A stretch of 64,000 nucleotides of DNA from Paenibacillus cellulositrophicus (GCF_009363095.1 NZ_CP045295.1:3405501-3469500); one strand, 5' to 3'. Shown: positions 35,892 to 44,747, counted from the first letter of the stretch. Translations and numbers: made by a program. Notes: a model not told the origin generated them from the sequence alone.

Positions 35892-35941
35892 TTATTCCCA
35901 GATTTCAACCTTCTACCCGTTCCATGGAAATCCGGGAATAA
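35892..35941. repeat. Long inverted repeat upstream of two divergent ABC operons
   Basis: TTATTCCCAGATTTC (35892-35906) and GAAATCCGGGAATAA (35927-35941) form a 15-bp inverted repeat with one G-U type mismatch, separated by 20 nt. It lies between the divergent ABC operons. No T tract, so an operator or RNA structure is more likely than a terminator. Confidence 0.5.
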
Positions 35942-35997
35942 CAGGGATCGGAGGCATGATCCGCATGCGCAGTGACGATTAGGCTGCGGACTGGATC

Positions 35998-36027
35998 GAT
36001 AAAGTTTGGATTTAGTCAAACTTTATC
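35998..36027. promoter_or_regulatory. Perfect 11-bp operator-like palindrome
   Basis: GATAAAGTTTG and CAAACTTTATC are perfect inverted repeats separated by 8 nt. The right arm ends directly before a -35 hexamer, an arrangement typical of binding sites for MarR- or TetR-type repressors or of activators. Confidence 0.6.
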
Positions 36028-36055
36028 TTGAAACACTTCCAGATTATTGTATGAT
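36028..36055 (+). promoter_or_regulatory. Sigma-A-like promoter of the heterodimeric ABC exporter
   Basis: TTGAAA (36028-36033), 16-nt spacer, TATGAT (36050-36055). The start codon is 90 nt downstream, leaving a leader of roughly 80 nt. Confidence 0.6.
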
Positions 36056-36144
36056 GGATATTATTTGCATCCGGTCAATTATGAAAGCCGGGCGAAAGCA
36101 AGTCACCATACATAAGGTTTCGTTTGGAATTGGGGGGTTTTACC

Positions 36145-37890
36145 ATGCAACAATCCGCAAAGCCGTCGATGTCCTGGCTGCTGAAGTATTTGAAGCCGGT
36201 CCGGGGGCGGCTGCTCCTGCTGCTTATTCTGCTGCTCGCCTCGACCGGGGCGCAGCTGGTCAATCCGCAGATCGTGCAGCGCTTTATCGACACGGCCGCC
36301 GCGAACGGCATCGTCTCCAGCCTGCTCGTGCTGGCAGGAATTTACCTGGTCTTTGCCGTGCTGAACCAGGTCCTGACCGTGGCGATCAGCTATCTCGGCA
36401 ACGACGTGTCCTGGCGCGCCACCAACCAGCTGCGCGGCGACCTGCTGAAGCACTGCCTGCGGCTCGACATGCGGTTTCACAACTTGAAAACGCCGGGAGA
36501 AATGATCGAGCGGATCGACGGGGACGTCACCAACATGTCGAACTTTTTCGCCATGTTTATCATTAAAGTCATTGGCAGCTTCGTGCTTCTTGCCGGCATT
36601 CTCGGCTATATGTTTACGATCAATTGGCCGATCGCCTCGGTCATGACCCTGTTCACTTTGGCATCCATTGGGGCCATGATGTTCATCCGCAATCTGGGCG
36701 TCACTTCCTCCAAAGATGAACGCGGCGCCAGCGCGGCACTGTTCGGCCTGATTGAGGAACGGATCGCCGGCATTGAGGATGTTCAGGCGAACGGCAACGT
36801 GCCGTACGTCATGAACCGCTTCTACCGTTCCATGCGAAATGTGTTCCTCAAAGGTCGCAAAGCCTGGATGCTGCGCGTCATTCCCTGGAATACGACGGTC
36901 GTGCTGTTTGCTATCGCCGTGACGGCGGTGCTGATGCTCGGTGTTCATTATTTTCTGACCAACCAAATATCGCTCGGAACGCTATTCCTGATCTATCAAT
37001 ACACCCAAATGCTGAACGATCCGATCGAGCAGCTCGGGGATCAGGTTCAGGAATTCCAAAAGGCCAAATCCGGCATGCTGCGTTCCCAGGAGCTGCTGGC
37101 GAGCCGCACCGAAATCATGGAAGGATCGCAAACGGCGCTGCCTGACGGAGCGCTTGGTCTGGAATTCGACCATGTCCATTTCAGCTATAACCCGGATAAG
37201 CCGGTACTCCACGATATTACGTTCACCGTCCGGCCCGGCGAGCGTCTGGGCATCATCGGACGTACCGGAAGCGGCAAGTCGAGCCTCAGCCGGGTCCTGC
37301 TGCGCCTGTACAATATCAACAGCGGCACCGTCCGGGTAGGGGGCGTAGACATCCGCGACCTGAAGCTCGAGGCGCTGTACCGCCGGGTCGGCATGGTCAC
37401 GCAGGACGTGCAGCTGTTCGACGGCACACTCCGGGACAATTTGACACTGTTCGACGGCAGCATATCGGACGACTATATTCTGGGCACGACGGAAAGGCTC
37501 GGACTCAAGCAGTGGATCGACTCGCAGCCGCAAGGTCTGGATACGCATCTGAAGGCCGGCGGCGCCTCGCTGTCCGCCGGGGAAGCGCAGCTTTTCGCCC
37601 TGACACGGGTCTTTCTGACCCAGCCGAGCCTGGTGATTCTGGATGAGCCGTCGTCCCGGCTGGATGCCGCTACCGAAGCGATGCTGCAGTCTGCCGTGGA
37701 TCAGCTCATGCAGAATTGTACGGGCATCGTGATCGCACACCGGCTCTCCACGCTGGAGCAGGTCGACCACATTATGGTGCTGGGCGACGGCCGGATTCTT
37801 GAATTCGGGGAACGGGGGGTATTGGCGAAAGACCCAACCTCTCACTACGCCCAGCTGCTGATTACCGGACGAGAGGAGGACTTGGCATGA
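36145..37890 (+). CDS. Heterodimeric ABC exporter, subunit 1
   Basis: About 581 residues: six membrane helices (about 20-310) fused to an ATPase. Walker A IGRTGSGKSSLSRVL, Walker B LVILDEPSSRLDA with the catalytic Glu, and switch IVIAHRLSTL are present, but the signature is LSAGEAQ rather than LSGGQ. Together with subunit 2 this gives one regular and one degenerate ATP site. The ATG at 36145 follows GGGGGGTTTTACC; upstream in-frame codons lack support. It overlaps subunit 2 by four bases. The pair resembles BmrCD/TM287-288-type multidrug exporters. Confidence 0.92.
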   Translation: MQQSAKPSMSWLLKYLKPVRGRLLLLLILLLASTGAQLVNPQIVQRFIDTAAANGIVSSLLVLAGIYLVFAVLNQVLTVAISYLGNDVSWRATNQLRGDLLKHCLRLDMRFHNLKTPGEMIERIDGDVTNMSNFFAMFIIKVIGSFVLLAGILGYMFTINWPIASVMTLFTLASIGAMMFIRNLGVTSSKDERGASAALFGLIEERIAGIEDVQANGNVPYVMNRFYRSMRNVFLKGRKAWMLRVIPWNTTVVLFAIAVTAVLMLGVHYFLTNQISLGTLFLIYQYTQMLNDPIEQLGDQVQEFQKAKSGMLRSQELLASRTEIMEGSQTALPDGALGLEFDHVHFSYNPDKPVLHDITFTVRPGERLGIIGRTGSGKSSLSRVLLRLYNINSGTVRVGGVDIRDLKLEALYRRVGMVTQDVQLFDGTLRDNLTLFDGSISDDYILGTTERLGLKQWIDSQPQGLDTHLKAGGASLSAGEAQLFALTRVFLTQPSLVILDEPSSRLDAATEAMLQSAVDQLMQNCTGIVIAHRLSTLEQVDHIMVLGDGRILEFGERGVLAKDPTSHYAQLLITGREEDLA

Positions 37891-39692
37891 CCGTAACCCG
37901 GTTTATCCAACGCCTGTTTACGTATAACATCTCGCTGTTTATTGTGAACGGCCTCTTGTGGGGGCTGTTCCATTCCATGCCGCTGCTGCTGGGTCTTGGC
38001 ATGCAGTGGTTTTTCGACAGGGCGACCGGCGAGTCGCATAACTATTTGTGGCTCGTCGCCCCGCTCATTTTTATCGCGATCGTCCGTATATCCCGGACTG
38101 GCGTCTTCTTCTGGGCCTTTTTTAAATGGGTCACCTATATTTACGACATCCAGGCGATTCTCCGCACGAATATGCTGAAAGGCATCATGCGCTGGCCCGG
38201 ACGGAACCTCCCCGCCTCGCCGGGCGAAGCCGTGAGCCGGTTCCGCGAAGACGTGGATGAAGTGGTCGAATACGTGGAGTCCTGGGTCGACTTCTGGGGA
38301 CGGTTTGCGTTTACGATCATCTCCTTGGTCATCATGGCCCGCATCAACTGGCAGATCACTCTGGTCGCGATCCTGCCGCTGGTTGCGGTAACGCTGCTGA
38401 ACAATCTGTCCGGCAACCGGGCGAGACGCTATGGCCAGCAGAACCGTGAAGCCACTGGGCGCATTACGAGTTTCATTGCCGAGTCTTTCGGCGCGGTGCA
38501 GGCGCTGAAGCTGGGTCAGGCCGAGGATCATGTCCACCGGCGCTTTGTGGAGCTGAATGAGTCACGGCGGCAGGCGGCGTTGAAGGATAACCTGTTCAAG
38601 CAGTGGATGCGCTCGCTCAATCAGCATGTGCTCAGCATTTGTACCGGGATCATCCTGCTGATGTGCGCCTCGGCGATGAAGGCCGGGCAGTTTACCGTCG
38701 GCGATTTCGCCCTGTTTACCTCATACATGACCAATATTGCATTCAGTATTTCCCTGTTCGGATATATGGTTTTTCAGCATAAAAGACTTAAGGTGTCCCT
38801 CGACCGTATGAGTGTTCTCTTCCGGCCGGGGGAGCAGGAGCGGATCATGGATTTCAGCGAAACGTACCTTTACGGCGAGCCGCCAGAGCTGCCGTTGGTC
38901 GAGCGCAACTCCGATGACCAGCTGCAAACGCTGGAAGTCCGGAACCTTTCCTACACCTATCCGGGCTCGGAGAACGGCATTGCCGATGTGAGCTTTGCGG
39001 TGACAAGGGGTCAGTTTGTCGTTATTACCGGACGGATCGGTTCCGGCAAATCGACCCTCGTCCGCACACTGCTAGGCCTGCTGCCCAAATCGGGCGGTGA
39101 TGTGCAATGGAACGGCCGAGTCATCGATCCGGCGGCGTTCCTGGTTCCGCCGCGCTCCGCTTATACGCCGCAGGTTCCGCGGCTGTTCAGCGACACACTG
39201 CAGGAGAACATCGTCCAGGGCAGCCCGCCCGAGGCGGATGCGCTCGCCCGGGCGATCCGGCTGGCCGTCATGGAGAAGGATATCGAGGACCTGGAGAAAG
39301 GTCTCGATACCTTCGTCGGCCCGAGAGGCGTCATGCTGTCCGGCGGCCAGATCCAGCGCGCCGCCACAGCGCGCATGATGATGACCGAGTCGGACCTGTT
39401 TATCTTCGACGATCTGTCGAGCGCGCTCGACGTCGAGACGGAGAAGAAGCTGTGGGAGCGCCTGTTTCAGGAACGCGACGTCACCTGCATCGCCGTGTCC
39501 CACCGCCGGGCGGCGCTGGCGCAGGCCGACCATATCATCGTGATGAAGGACGGCCGCATCGAAGCGGAAGGCAGCCTTGCCGAACTGCTGGAGTCCAGCA
39601 CGGAAATGCAGCTGCTGTGGCAGGGGGAACTGACGGATTCATCGGAGTCGGGTGAGCAAACTGACAGCAAAAACGAGACGGTGAAGGTCTGA
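37887..39692 (+). CDS. Heterodimeric ABC exporter, subunit 2
   Basis: 601 residues with six membrane helices (about 15-325) and an ATPase domain. Walker A GRIGSGKSTLVRTL and signature LSGGQIQRAATARMM are canonical. Walker B reads LFIFDDLSSALDV, with Asp in place of the catalytic Glu, as in the non-hydrolysing half of known heterodimers; this half supplies the good signature to subunit 1. The start ATG lies inside subunit 1's end (ATGA), and GAGAGGAGGA precedes it. The last 25 residues are polar and acidic. Confidence 0.92.
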   Translation: MTVTRFIQRLFTYNISLFIVNGLLWGLFHSMPLLLGLGMQWFFDRATGESHNYLWLVAPLIFIAIVRISRTGVFFWAFFKWVTYIYDIQAILRTNMLKGIMRWPGRNLPASPGEAVSRFREDVDEVVEYVESWVDFWGRFAFTIISLVIMARINWQITLVAILPLVAVTLLNNLSGNRARRYGQQNREATGRITSFIAESFGAVQALKLGQAEDHVHRRFVELNESRRQAALKDNLFKQWMRSLNQHVLSICTGIILLMCASAMKAGQFTVGDFALFTSYMTNIAFSISLFGYMVFQHKRLKVSLDRMSVLFRPGEQERIMDFSETYLYGEPPELPLVERNSDDQLQTLEVRNLSYTYPGSENGIADVSFAVTRGQFVVITGRIGSGKSTLVRTLLGLLPKSGGDVQWNGRVIDPAAFLVPPRSAYTPQVPRLFSDTLQENIVQGSPPEADALARAIRLAVMEKDIEDLEKGLDTFVGPRGVMLSGGQIQRAATARMMMTESDLFIFDDLSSALDVETEKKLWERLFQERDVTCIAVSHRRAALAQADHIIVMKDGRIEAEGSLAELLESSTEMQLLWQGELTDSSESGEQTDSKNETVKV

Positions 39693-39718
39693 ACCACTTC
39701 ATCACTTGGGGATAGCCA

Positions 39719-39751
39719 AACAGCCCCGGCCCAATTGCGGCCGGGGCTGTT
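39719..39751. terminator. Bidirectional terminator between ABC exporter and GH8
   Basis: AACAGCCCCGGCC (39719-39731) and GGCCGGGGCTGTT (39739-39751), perfect 13-bp stem with a 7-nt loop. T-rich sequence follows on the plus side. It may serve both convergent genes. Confidence 0.85.
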
Positions 39752-39786
39752 CATGTTATTTTCCCATAGACAGGCTTCCCCAGAAA

Positions 39787-41019
39787 TTAATACGTCCACC
39801 AGTTGCCGGACATCACAAGGAGCGAGAACAGCTTAATGCTGTCCTCATAGTATCCTTCGCTTGAGCTTCCGGCCGTATATGTCCACACAGAGTTCAGCCA
39901 GGTCTGGTTCGACGAGGAAGTCATGGCGCTGACGCCGAACGGGGCGAAAAAGGCGCCGCTGTTATACGAGCCGATGACGCTTCCGTTCAACTTGTATCCG
40001 TCCTTGACTGCGCCCGGGTTGCTGTTCACCTTGCTTTTGATCCAGCTGCTCATCTGGTTCAGCTGATTCAGGGCCCGGTTGTCGCCGGTCATCAGGTAAT
40101 CGGTCGTAATCCGCCAAGGCGTACGACAGGAATTATAGGCGTAGGAGCCGTCGGTCGTATCTTCCAGGAAGTCGGCCGGCGCCGGCTTGTACGCGCCGCC
40201 CGAGTAGACGACAAAGTCGGGCAGCAGTCCCGTCGATGCACTGTAATTTGTATAAATCGAATTGATAATGGAGTAGGTTTTATCAATGACCTTAGTCCAC
40301 CGGGTATCACCGGTAGCCTGCTGGAACGCCTTCAGATGATTTAGCATGAAGTCTGAAGGACGGGTCGCCGTAGCGTAGGAACCGTCGGTAGCCCAATCGC
40401 CAAGCCGGAGGGTCCATTGCGTCTGGTTCACGTCGTTTTGCATAATGGCGTTGATGATATTTGTGGCGGCCTGCAAGTAGTTCACTGTGCCGCTGCTGCC
40501 CCACTGCTTGTCCGCTAACAGGAGCGAATAAGCGATGTCCATATCGCCGTCGGTGGCGGAATCGGCTCCCTCAACATTCTGAAAGCTGCTGTTCTGCTTC
40601 CAGGCCATCAAGTAAGGATTATTGTCGCTGGGATGCTCGGTGTAGTACTTATACAGTCCGTTAAAATAGGTCTGCGCGCTGCTGTCGTATCCGGCCATCA
40701 GCACGGTCAGCAGCATGCCGTAGCCATGCGCTTCGGACACCGTCGCGCCGCTTGCATCGTACTTCACATAATATTTGCCGGTCCCGGCCGGCTTCAGGTA
40801 AGCTGATTTCCAGCTGTCCCATTTGGATTTGACTGCATCGTCCATCGTGGTCTGGGTTACATGACTCGGCTTGATCGAGCCGCTGGTGTAAGTCGTATGC
40901 TGAGGAAAAGGCTTGTTCGGCGCCGCCAGCGCAAATCCGGCGGGAACCATCAGAAAAGCGAGACAACCAATCAGGACGGCTTTGCCGCTTAATGAAAATC
41001 TCTTATTTCTTTTCATCAC
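39787..41019 (-). CDS. Secreted GH8 glucanase/chitosanase
   Basis: 410 residues. The signal peptide (about 1-33) ends at GFALAAP. The catalytic (alpha/alpha)6 barrel has ATVSEAHGYGML with Glu96 as probable acid, and the GH8 signature ATDGDMDIAYSLLLADKQWG at 155-174 with Asp157 and Asp159. The overall pattern matches Bacillus/Paenibacillus enzymes that act on chitosan and on beta-1,3-1,4-glucan. Length is that of a single catalytic domain, with no binding module. The start is GTG (41019) or ATG (41016) after AAAGGAGCG. A palindrome and an orphan Shine-Dalgarno sequence lie about 120 nt upstream. Confidence 0.9.
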   Translation of the reverse strand: MMKRNKRFSLSGKAVLIGCLAFLMVPAGFALAAPNKPFPQHTTYTSGSIKPSHVTQTTMDDAVKSKWDSWKSAYLKPAGTGKYYVKYDASGATVSEAHGYGMLLTVLMAGYDSSAQTYFNGLYKYYTEHPSDNNPYLMAWKQNSSFQNVEGADSATDGDMDIAYSLLLADKQWGSSGTVNYLQAATNIINAIMQNDVNQTQWTLRLGDWATDGSYATATRPSDFMLNHLKAFQQATGDTRWTKVIDKTYSIINSIYTNYSASTGLLPDFVVYSGGAYKPAPADFLEDTTDGSYAYNSCRTPWRITTDYLMTGDNRALNQLNQMSSWIKSKVNSNPGAVKDGYKLNGSVIGSYNSGAFFAPFGVSAMTSSSNQTWLNSVWTYTAGSSSEGYYEDSIKLFSLLVMSGNWWTY

Positions 41020-41133
41020 CCATTACGCTCCTTTAATTTCATAGATTAGGAAACAGGTTATGCCTCGGTTCATCTCAGCTGTAACCGCCCGGATGCCATT
41101 GGCGCGGGCAGCAGATCACAGGATTAACGCAGT

Positions 41134-41145
41134 CTCACCCCCTCC
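41134..41145 (-). promoter_or_regulatory. Orphan Shine-Dalgarno-like sequence in the GH8 leader
   Basis: GGAGGGGGTGAG on the minus strand, about 118 nt upstream of the GH8 start, with no start codon at a useful distance. Comparable to the orphan site before the GH87 gene. Confidence 0.4.
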
Positions 41146-41150
41146 GAAAG

Positions 41151-41164
41151 TTAAAGCGCTTTAA
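41151..41164. promoter_or_regulatory. Perfect palindrome TTAAAGCGCTTTAA upstream of GH8
   Basis: A 14-nt perfect palindrome centred on GCGC, the core seen in LacI/CcpA-type operators. Two mismatches from the CRE consensus, so a dedicated LacI-family repressor is as likely as CcpA. Confidence 0.55.
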
Positions 41165-41217
41165 TATTAGTTTCTCTATTAGTCTACCTGATTTCCAATT
41201 ATTTGTAAAATATATTT

Positions 41218-42126
41218 TTATATGTAATCCAACAGCTGCACGGCATTACGCCGCATATCCTCCGTCCGCTGTCTAAAAGCGCAGTAGGCGATATGGTCCA
41301 AGCCAATGTGGAGCAAACAGCAGCGGAGACGCTCCTCCATCTGCGAAGGAAAGCCTCCCTGCCGTTCCCAAACGTCATTCAGAACCTGCTGCAGATCGAT
41401 CACCTGCCACTGCGGATACCAAGGCCACCAGTATAAAAGCCAGGCAATGTCATACAAGGGATCGCCGTAAATGGCATTTCCCCAATCGATAATGCCGGTC
41501 AACCCGCCGCGGTCCACCAATACATTCCGGTTCAAAAGGTCGCAGTGAGCGATACCTCTGTACTCGGGAAGACGGGGGGCGAGCCGCCGTAAAGCCGAGA
41601 CACCGCTATCAAATATTTTGGACTCCGCAGGGAATAAATCCAGCCGCTCCCGCCAGCCGGGAAGCCGGTCCCTCGGTCCGGTCACGGACAGCAGCTCCTC
41701 ACTCCAGCTTGCGCGACGGCCCCCAAGACGCCACTCTCCACCATGGCTTATACTTCCTGCATCTACCTGCTGAAGTCCCGAGAGCGCATCAATCAGCCCC
41801 GGAAGGATCAGCCGCATTTCCCCAGCCTCAAGCTCATCCAGATGTCCGCCACGGACCCGCCTCGATACGGCATAAAAACCTTCGGATGTCTCTCCGATCA
41901 AGGTAACCTCAGGAACGGGTACCATTGACGGGGCGAGTGAACCCATGACCTGATCTTTTTGAAAATCTTCCACATGAGCGCCGAAACGGATCACCATTTC
42001 CTGGCCGTCCAGCGTGAATCCGTAAGCCGTTGACCAGTCTCCGGCACCCACCGGGGCAATATCCTTTGCCCGGCTGCCGAAACGGCTGTTTATAAACCGG
42101 ACTGCGCCAAGAAGATCAATAGTCAT
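41218..42126 (-). CDS. Aminoglycoside phosphotransferase (APH)-like kinase
   Basis: 302 residues. The Brenner-type catalytic motif is IAHCDLLNRNVLVDRGG (about 193-209) with the proposed catalytic Asp in HCD, and the metal-binding motif is GIIDWGNAIYGDPLYDIAWL (about 211-230). The N-terminal half holds the nucleotide-binding sheet (YGFTLDGQEMVIRFGAH). The family spans antibiotic kinases and kinases for choline, homoserine and sugars. Resistance is not implied. The start has AAAGGAGGAAGCCTC upstream. It stands alone, with no partner gene. Confidence 0.8.
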   Translation of the reverse strand: MTIDLLGAVRFINSRFGSRAKDIAPVGAGDWSTAYGFTLDGQEMVIRFGAHVEDFQKDQVMGSLAPSMVPVPEVTLIGETSEGFYAVSRRVRGGHLDELEAGEMRLILPGLIDALSGLQQVDAGSISHGGEWRLGGRRASWSEELLSVTGPRDRLPGWRERLDLFPAESKIFDSGVSALRRLAPRLPEYRGIAHCDLLNRNVLVDRGGLTGIIDWGNAIYGDPLYDIAWLLYWWPWYPQWQVIDLQQVLNDVWERQGGFPSQMEERLRCCLLHIGLDHIAYCAFRQRTEDMRRNAVQLLDYI

Positions 42127-42196
42127 GAGGCTTCCTCCTTTAATTACCAGATTACAAGCAGTCTACCAGCCTTGTTCTCTCGCTTCAAGTTTAAGG

Positions 42197-42228
42197 TCAA
42201 AAAACCGCATCCCTCTCGGATACGGTTC
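42197..42228 (-). terminator. Terminator of the AraC/cupin regulator
   Basis: On the minus strand ACCGTATCC pairs with GGATGCGGT (one mismatch) around GAGAG, followed by TTTTTTGACC. Confidence 0.75.
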
Positions 42229-42254
42229 GATTTCACAGCTCCAATTTAAGATTT

Positions 42255-43064
42255 TTAGATCAAGCGGCGTCCTTCCGATTTCCGGTACTGCTCCGGCGTC
42301 ATGCCGGTCATTTTGGCAAAGGCCCGGAAAAATTGGCTCGTGCTCGAGAACCCGAGGTTGAAACTGATATCGGTGACCGTGTCCGCGGACTTCTTCAGCT
42401 GTTCCATCGCTTCCCTCACCCGTAGCTGCAGCACATACTGATACGGGGGCACGCCCGTCAGGGACTTGAACGACCGGATAAAATGGTACCGGCTCTGCAT
42501 CGCCATCGCTGCGAGGCTGCTGACGCTCAGCTGTTCCGTGAAATGCGCATGCACATATTCGAGCACCTGTGCCAGATGCCGGTCGGCGGCAGCATGGGCC
42601 ATCTTGGGGCTGGCTGGAACGGTCCCCTCCCAAATCAGCTCCCGCAGATCGCAGATCATCCGGGCTTCCAGCTCCTCCTCCACGAGCGGATCAGCCATGT
42701 CGAGAGCCATCATGTCCGCTGTCCATTGCCGAAACACCCTCGATACCCGGCTCACGTCAAACTGCTTTCTGTGCCGAAGCTCACTGTAAATCGAGGAATC
42801 ACCCGGGTACAGGCTCTCGGGCCGGATCCGGATCACCACCACGCCCGTGCCGTCGCCGATGTAGAAGGAATGCCGGTCGCTAGGCTGCAGCACAATTCCT
42901 TCACCGGGAGGGAGCGCCAGTTGTTTATGCTCATGCGTAAAATGGCAGGTTCCTTGAAGTGGAATCGTGATCTGGTATTGATCGTCGTGCGTATGCGGTG
43001 TATTTTCGAACGGGCTGGAGAAGCGGTGAACCTCCAGCTGCGGCATTACGATCTGCATTCTCAT
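42255..43064 (-). CDS. AraC-family regulator with N-terminal cupin
   Basis: 269 residues. The N-terminal cupin (about 15-100) reads HTHDDQYQITIPLQGTCHFT and LALPPGEGIVLQPSDRHSFY. The C-terminal AraC domain has two helix-turn-helix motifs: LSVSSLAAMAMQSRYHFIRS (about 178-197) and DTVTDISFNLGFSSTSQFFR (about 227-246). It is divergent from an MFS transporter gene with a 116-nt shared region, so it probably controls that transporter in response to a small ligand. Start ATG with GGGGTGAGGGTAC. Confidence 0.88.
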   Translation of the reverse strand: MRMQIVMPQLEVHRFSSPFENTPHTHDDQYQITIPLQGTCHFTHEHKQLALPPGEGIVLQPSDRHSFYIGDGTGVVVIRIRPESLYPGDSSIYSELRHRKQFDVSRVSRVFRQWTADMMALDMADPLVEEELEARMICDLRELIWEGTVPASPKMAHAAADRHLAQVLEYVHAHFTEQLSVSSLAAMAMQSRYHFIRSFKSLTGVPPYQYVLQLRVREAMEQLKKSADTVTDISFNLGFSSTSQFFRAFAKMTGMTPEQYRKSEGRRLI

Positions 43065-43180
43065 GTACCCTCACCCCGCTTCAGTATAGCATATCGTGCT
43101 CTGTCCAAAAGGCAATTTTCGCTGCGACAGCTGCGTGGTCGATCCGCTATGATGGGTAGAAAAAAAGAGGATGTGGAGAA

Positions 43181-44431
43181 ATGTCACAATCTGAAATGAC
43201 CGTGGATACGGCGAAAAATACGGCTCTGGCCGTTCTGCTCGGCGTCAGCTGCGCCCACCTGCTGAACGATGCGATGCAGTCGGTCGTTCCTGCGGTGTTT
43301 CCGCTCTTTCAGCAGCAGATGCACCTGAGCTATACCGAGATCGGCTGGGTTGCCTTCACGCTCAATATTACGGCTTCCATTCTGCAGCCGGCCATTGGGT
43401 ACTATACCGACCGCCGACCGCTGCCGCTGCTCCTTCCGCTTGGCATGTTGTTCACCCTGCTCGGTATGGCAGGTTTAGCCCTGGCTCCATCGTTTTGGTA
43501 CCTGCTGCTGTCAGCGGCCCTGATCGGGATCGGTTCCTCGGTGCTCCATCCCGAGTCGTCCCGGGTCGCCCACCTGGCCATGAACCGGCGGAAAGGACTG
43601 GCGCAGTCCGTGTTCCAGGTCGGGGGCAACACCGGCCAGGCGTTTGCTCCGCTGATGGCCGCATTCATCATCAGCCCGCAGGGGCAGCTCGGTTTTCTAT
43701 GGTTTATCGTGCTGGCCGGACTCGGCATCGCGCTGCAGCTCGGCGTCAGCCGCTGGTACAGCCGGCAGACCCGTCCCGCCCGGACCGCAAACCGTACCCA
43801 TCGCCAGGAGTCCAGCCGGTTCAGCAAGCGCTTCATAGCGTATGTGCTCGCGATCTTGATCCTCATGCTGTTTTCCAAGTTCGTATATCTCGCCAGCATG
43901 ACCGGTTATTACGCCTTCTATTACATGGATCAATACCACCTTCCGCTAACCAGCGCGCAGCTGAGTATTTTTGCCCTGCAGTTCGCCGGCATGGCCGGTA
44001 CGTTCATGGGCGGTCCGCTGGCGGACCGGTTCGGGCGTCAAAAAATCATCTGGTTCTCCATCCTTGGCACGTCCCCGTTCTCCCTCCTGCTGCCCTATGC
44101 CGGGCCGATCGGGTCGGTGATCCTCTGCGCGGCCATTGGCCTGATCCTGATGTCCGGCTTCTCGGTGATTATCGTGTACGCACAGGAGATGCTGCCGGGT
44201 CACGTGGGAACCGTTGCTGGTTTGTTCTTCGGACTGGCCTTCGGCATGGGCGGCCTGGGTTCGGTCATCATGGGCTGGCTGATGGACTCACACGGGGTTG
44301 CGCTGATGACGCAGGTATGCGCTTTTCTCCCGCTGCTCGGCCTGTTCGCGCTGCTTCTGCCTAAAGACTCGGTGATCATGGGCGCAGCCGGTAAGGCCGG
44401 CAGCAGCTCGTCTTCGGCTGAAGCGCTATAA
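43181..44431 (+). CDS. MFS transporter, fosmidomycin-resistance (Fsr) type
   Basis: 416 residues with about 12 membrane helices. LLGVSCAHLLNDAMQSVVPAV (about 20-40) and FTLNITASILQPAIGYYTDR (about 65-84) match the conserved region of Fsr-like transporters, as does GIGSSVLHPESSRVA (about 116-130). In E. coli Fsr exports fosmidomycin; in other species the substrate is unknown. A GGAG lies very close to the ATG, so ATG at 43196 (codon 6) is an alternative start. Divergent from the AraC/cupin gene. The stop lies at the edge of the tandem repeat array. Confidence 0.85.
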   Translation: MSQSEMTVDTAKNTALAVLLGVSCAHLLNDAMQSVVPAVFPLFQQQMHLSYTEIGWVAFTLNITASILQPAIGYYTDRRPLPLLLPLGMLFTLLGMAGLALAPSFWYLLLSAALIGIGSSVLHPESSRVAHLAMNRRKGLAQSVFQVGGNTGQAFAPLMAAFIISPQGQLGFLWFIVLAGLGIALQLGVSRWYSRQTRPARTANRTHRQESSRFSKRFIAYVLAILILMLFSKFVYLASMTGYYAFYYMDQYHLPLTSAQLSIFALQFAGMAGTFMGGPLADRFGRQKIIWFSILGTSPFSLLLPYAGPIGSVILCAAIGLILMSGFSVIIVYAQEMLPGHVGTVAGLFFGLAFGMGGLGSVIMGWLMDSHGVALMTQVCAFLPLLGLFALLLPKDSVIMGAAGKAGSSSSSAEAL

Positions 44432-44738
44432 CAAAAACATTTATCGACGTACATTCTAAGAAGCCAGACCGCACTTAGCGGAAGTTTTTATTGCGATATA
44501 AAGAAGCAAAATCTCCGATGCTTATACTTTCTTATATCTAAAACAAAAACATTTATCGACGTACATTCTAAGAAGCCAGACCGCACTTAGCGGAAGTTTT
44601 TATTGCGATATAAAGAAGCAAAATCTCCGAAGCTTATACTTTCTTATATCTAAAAGAAAAACGTCTATCGACGTAGATTCAAGAAGCAATTCCGCACTTA
44701 GCGGTAGTTTTAGAAGCGTATATTTTCTTATATCTAAA
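44431..44738 (+). repeat. Structured intergenic repeat, tandem array C (three copies)
   Basis: Copies begin at 44431, 44543 and 44655, an exact 112-bp period. Copies 1 and 2 are nearly identical; copy 3 is diverged and about 28 bp shorter, having lost the left part of the AT-rich stem. Each has CCGCACTTAGCGG (hairpin); copies 1 and 2 have stems GATATAA (44495-44501) with TTATATC (44532-44538) and equivalents. No spacers, so not a CRISPR. Confidence 0.9.
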
Positions 44739-44747
44739 CAAAAGCAG

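Noticed and set aside
44431-44738. CRISPR array
   Set aside because: The units are 112 bp and contiguous with no unique spacers, and relatives occur singly elsewhere in the window.
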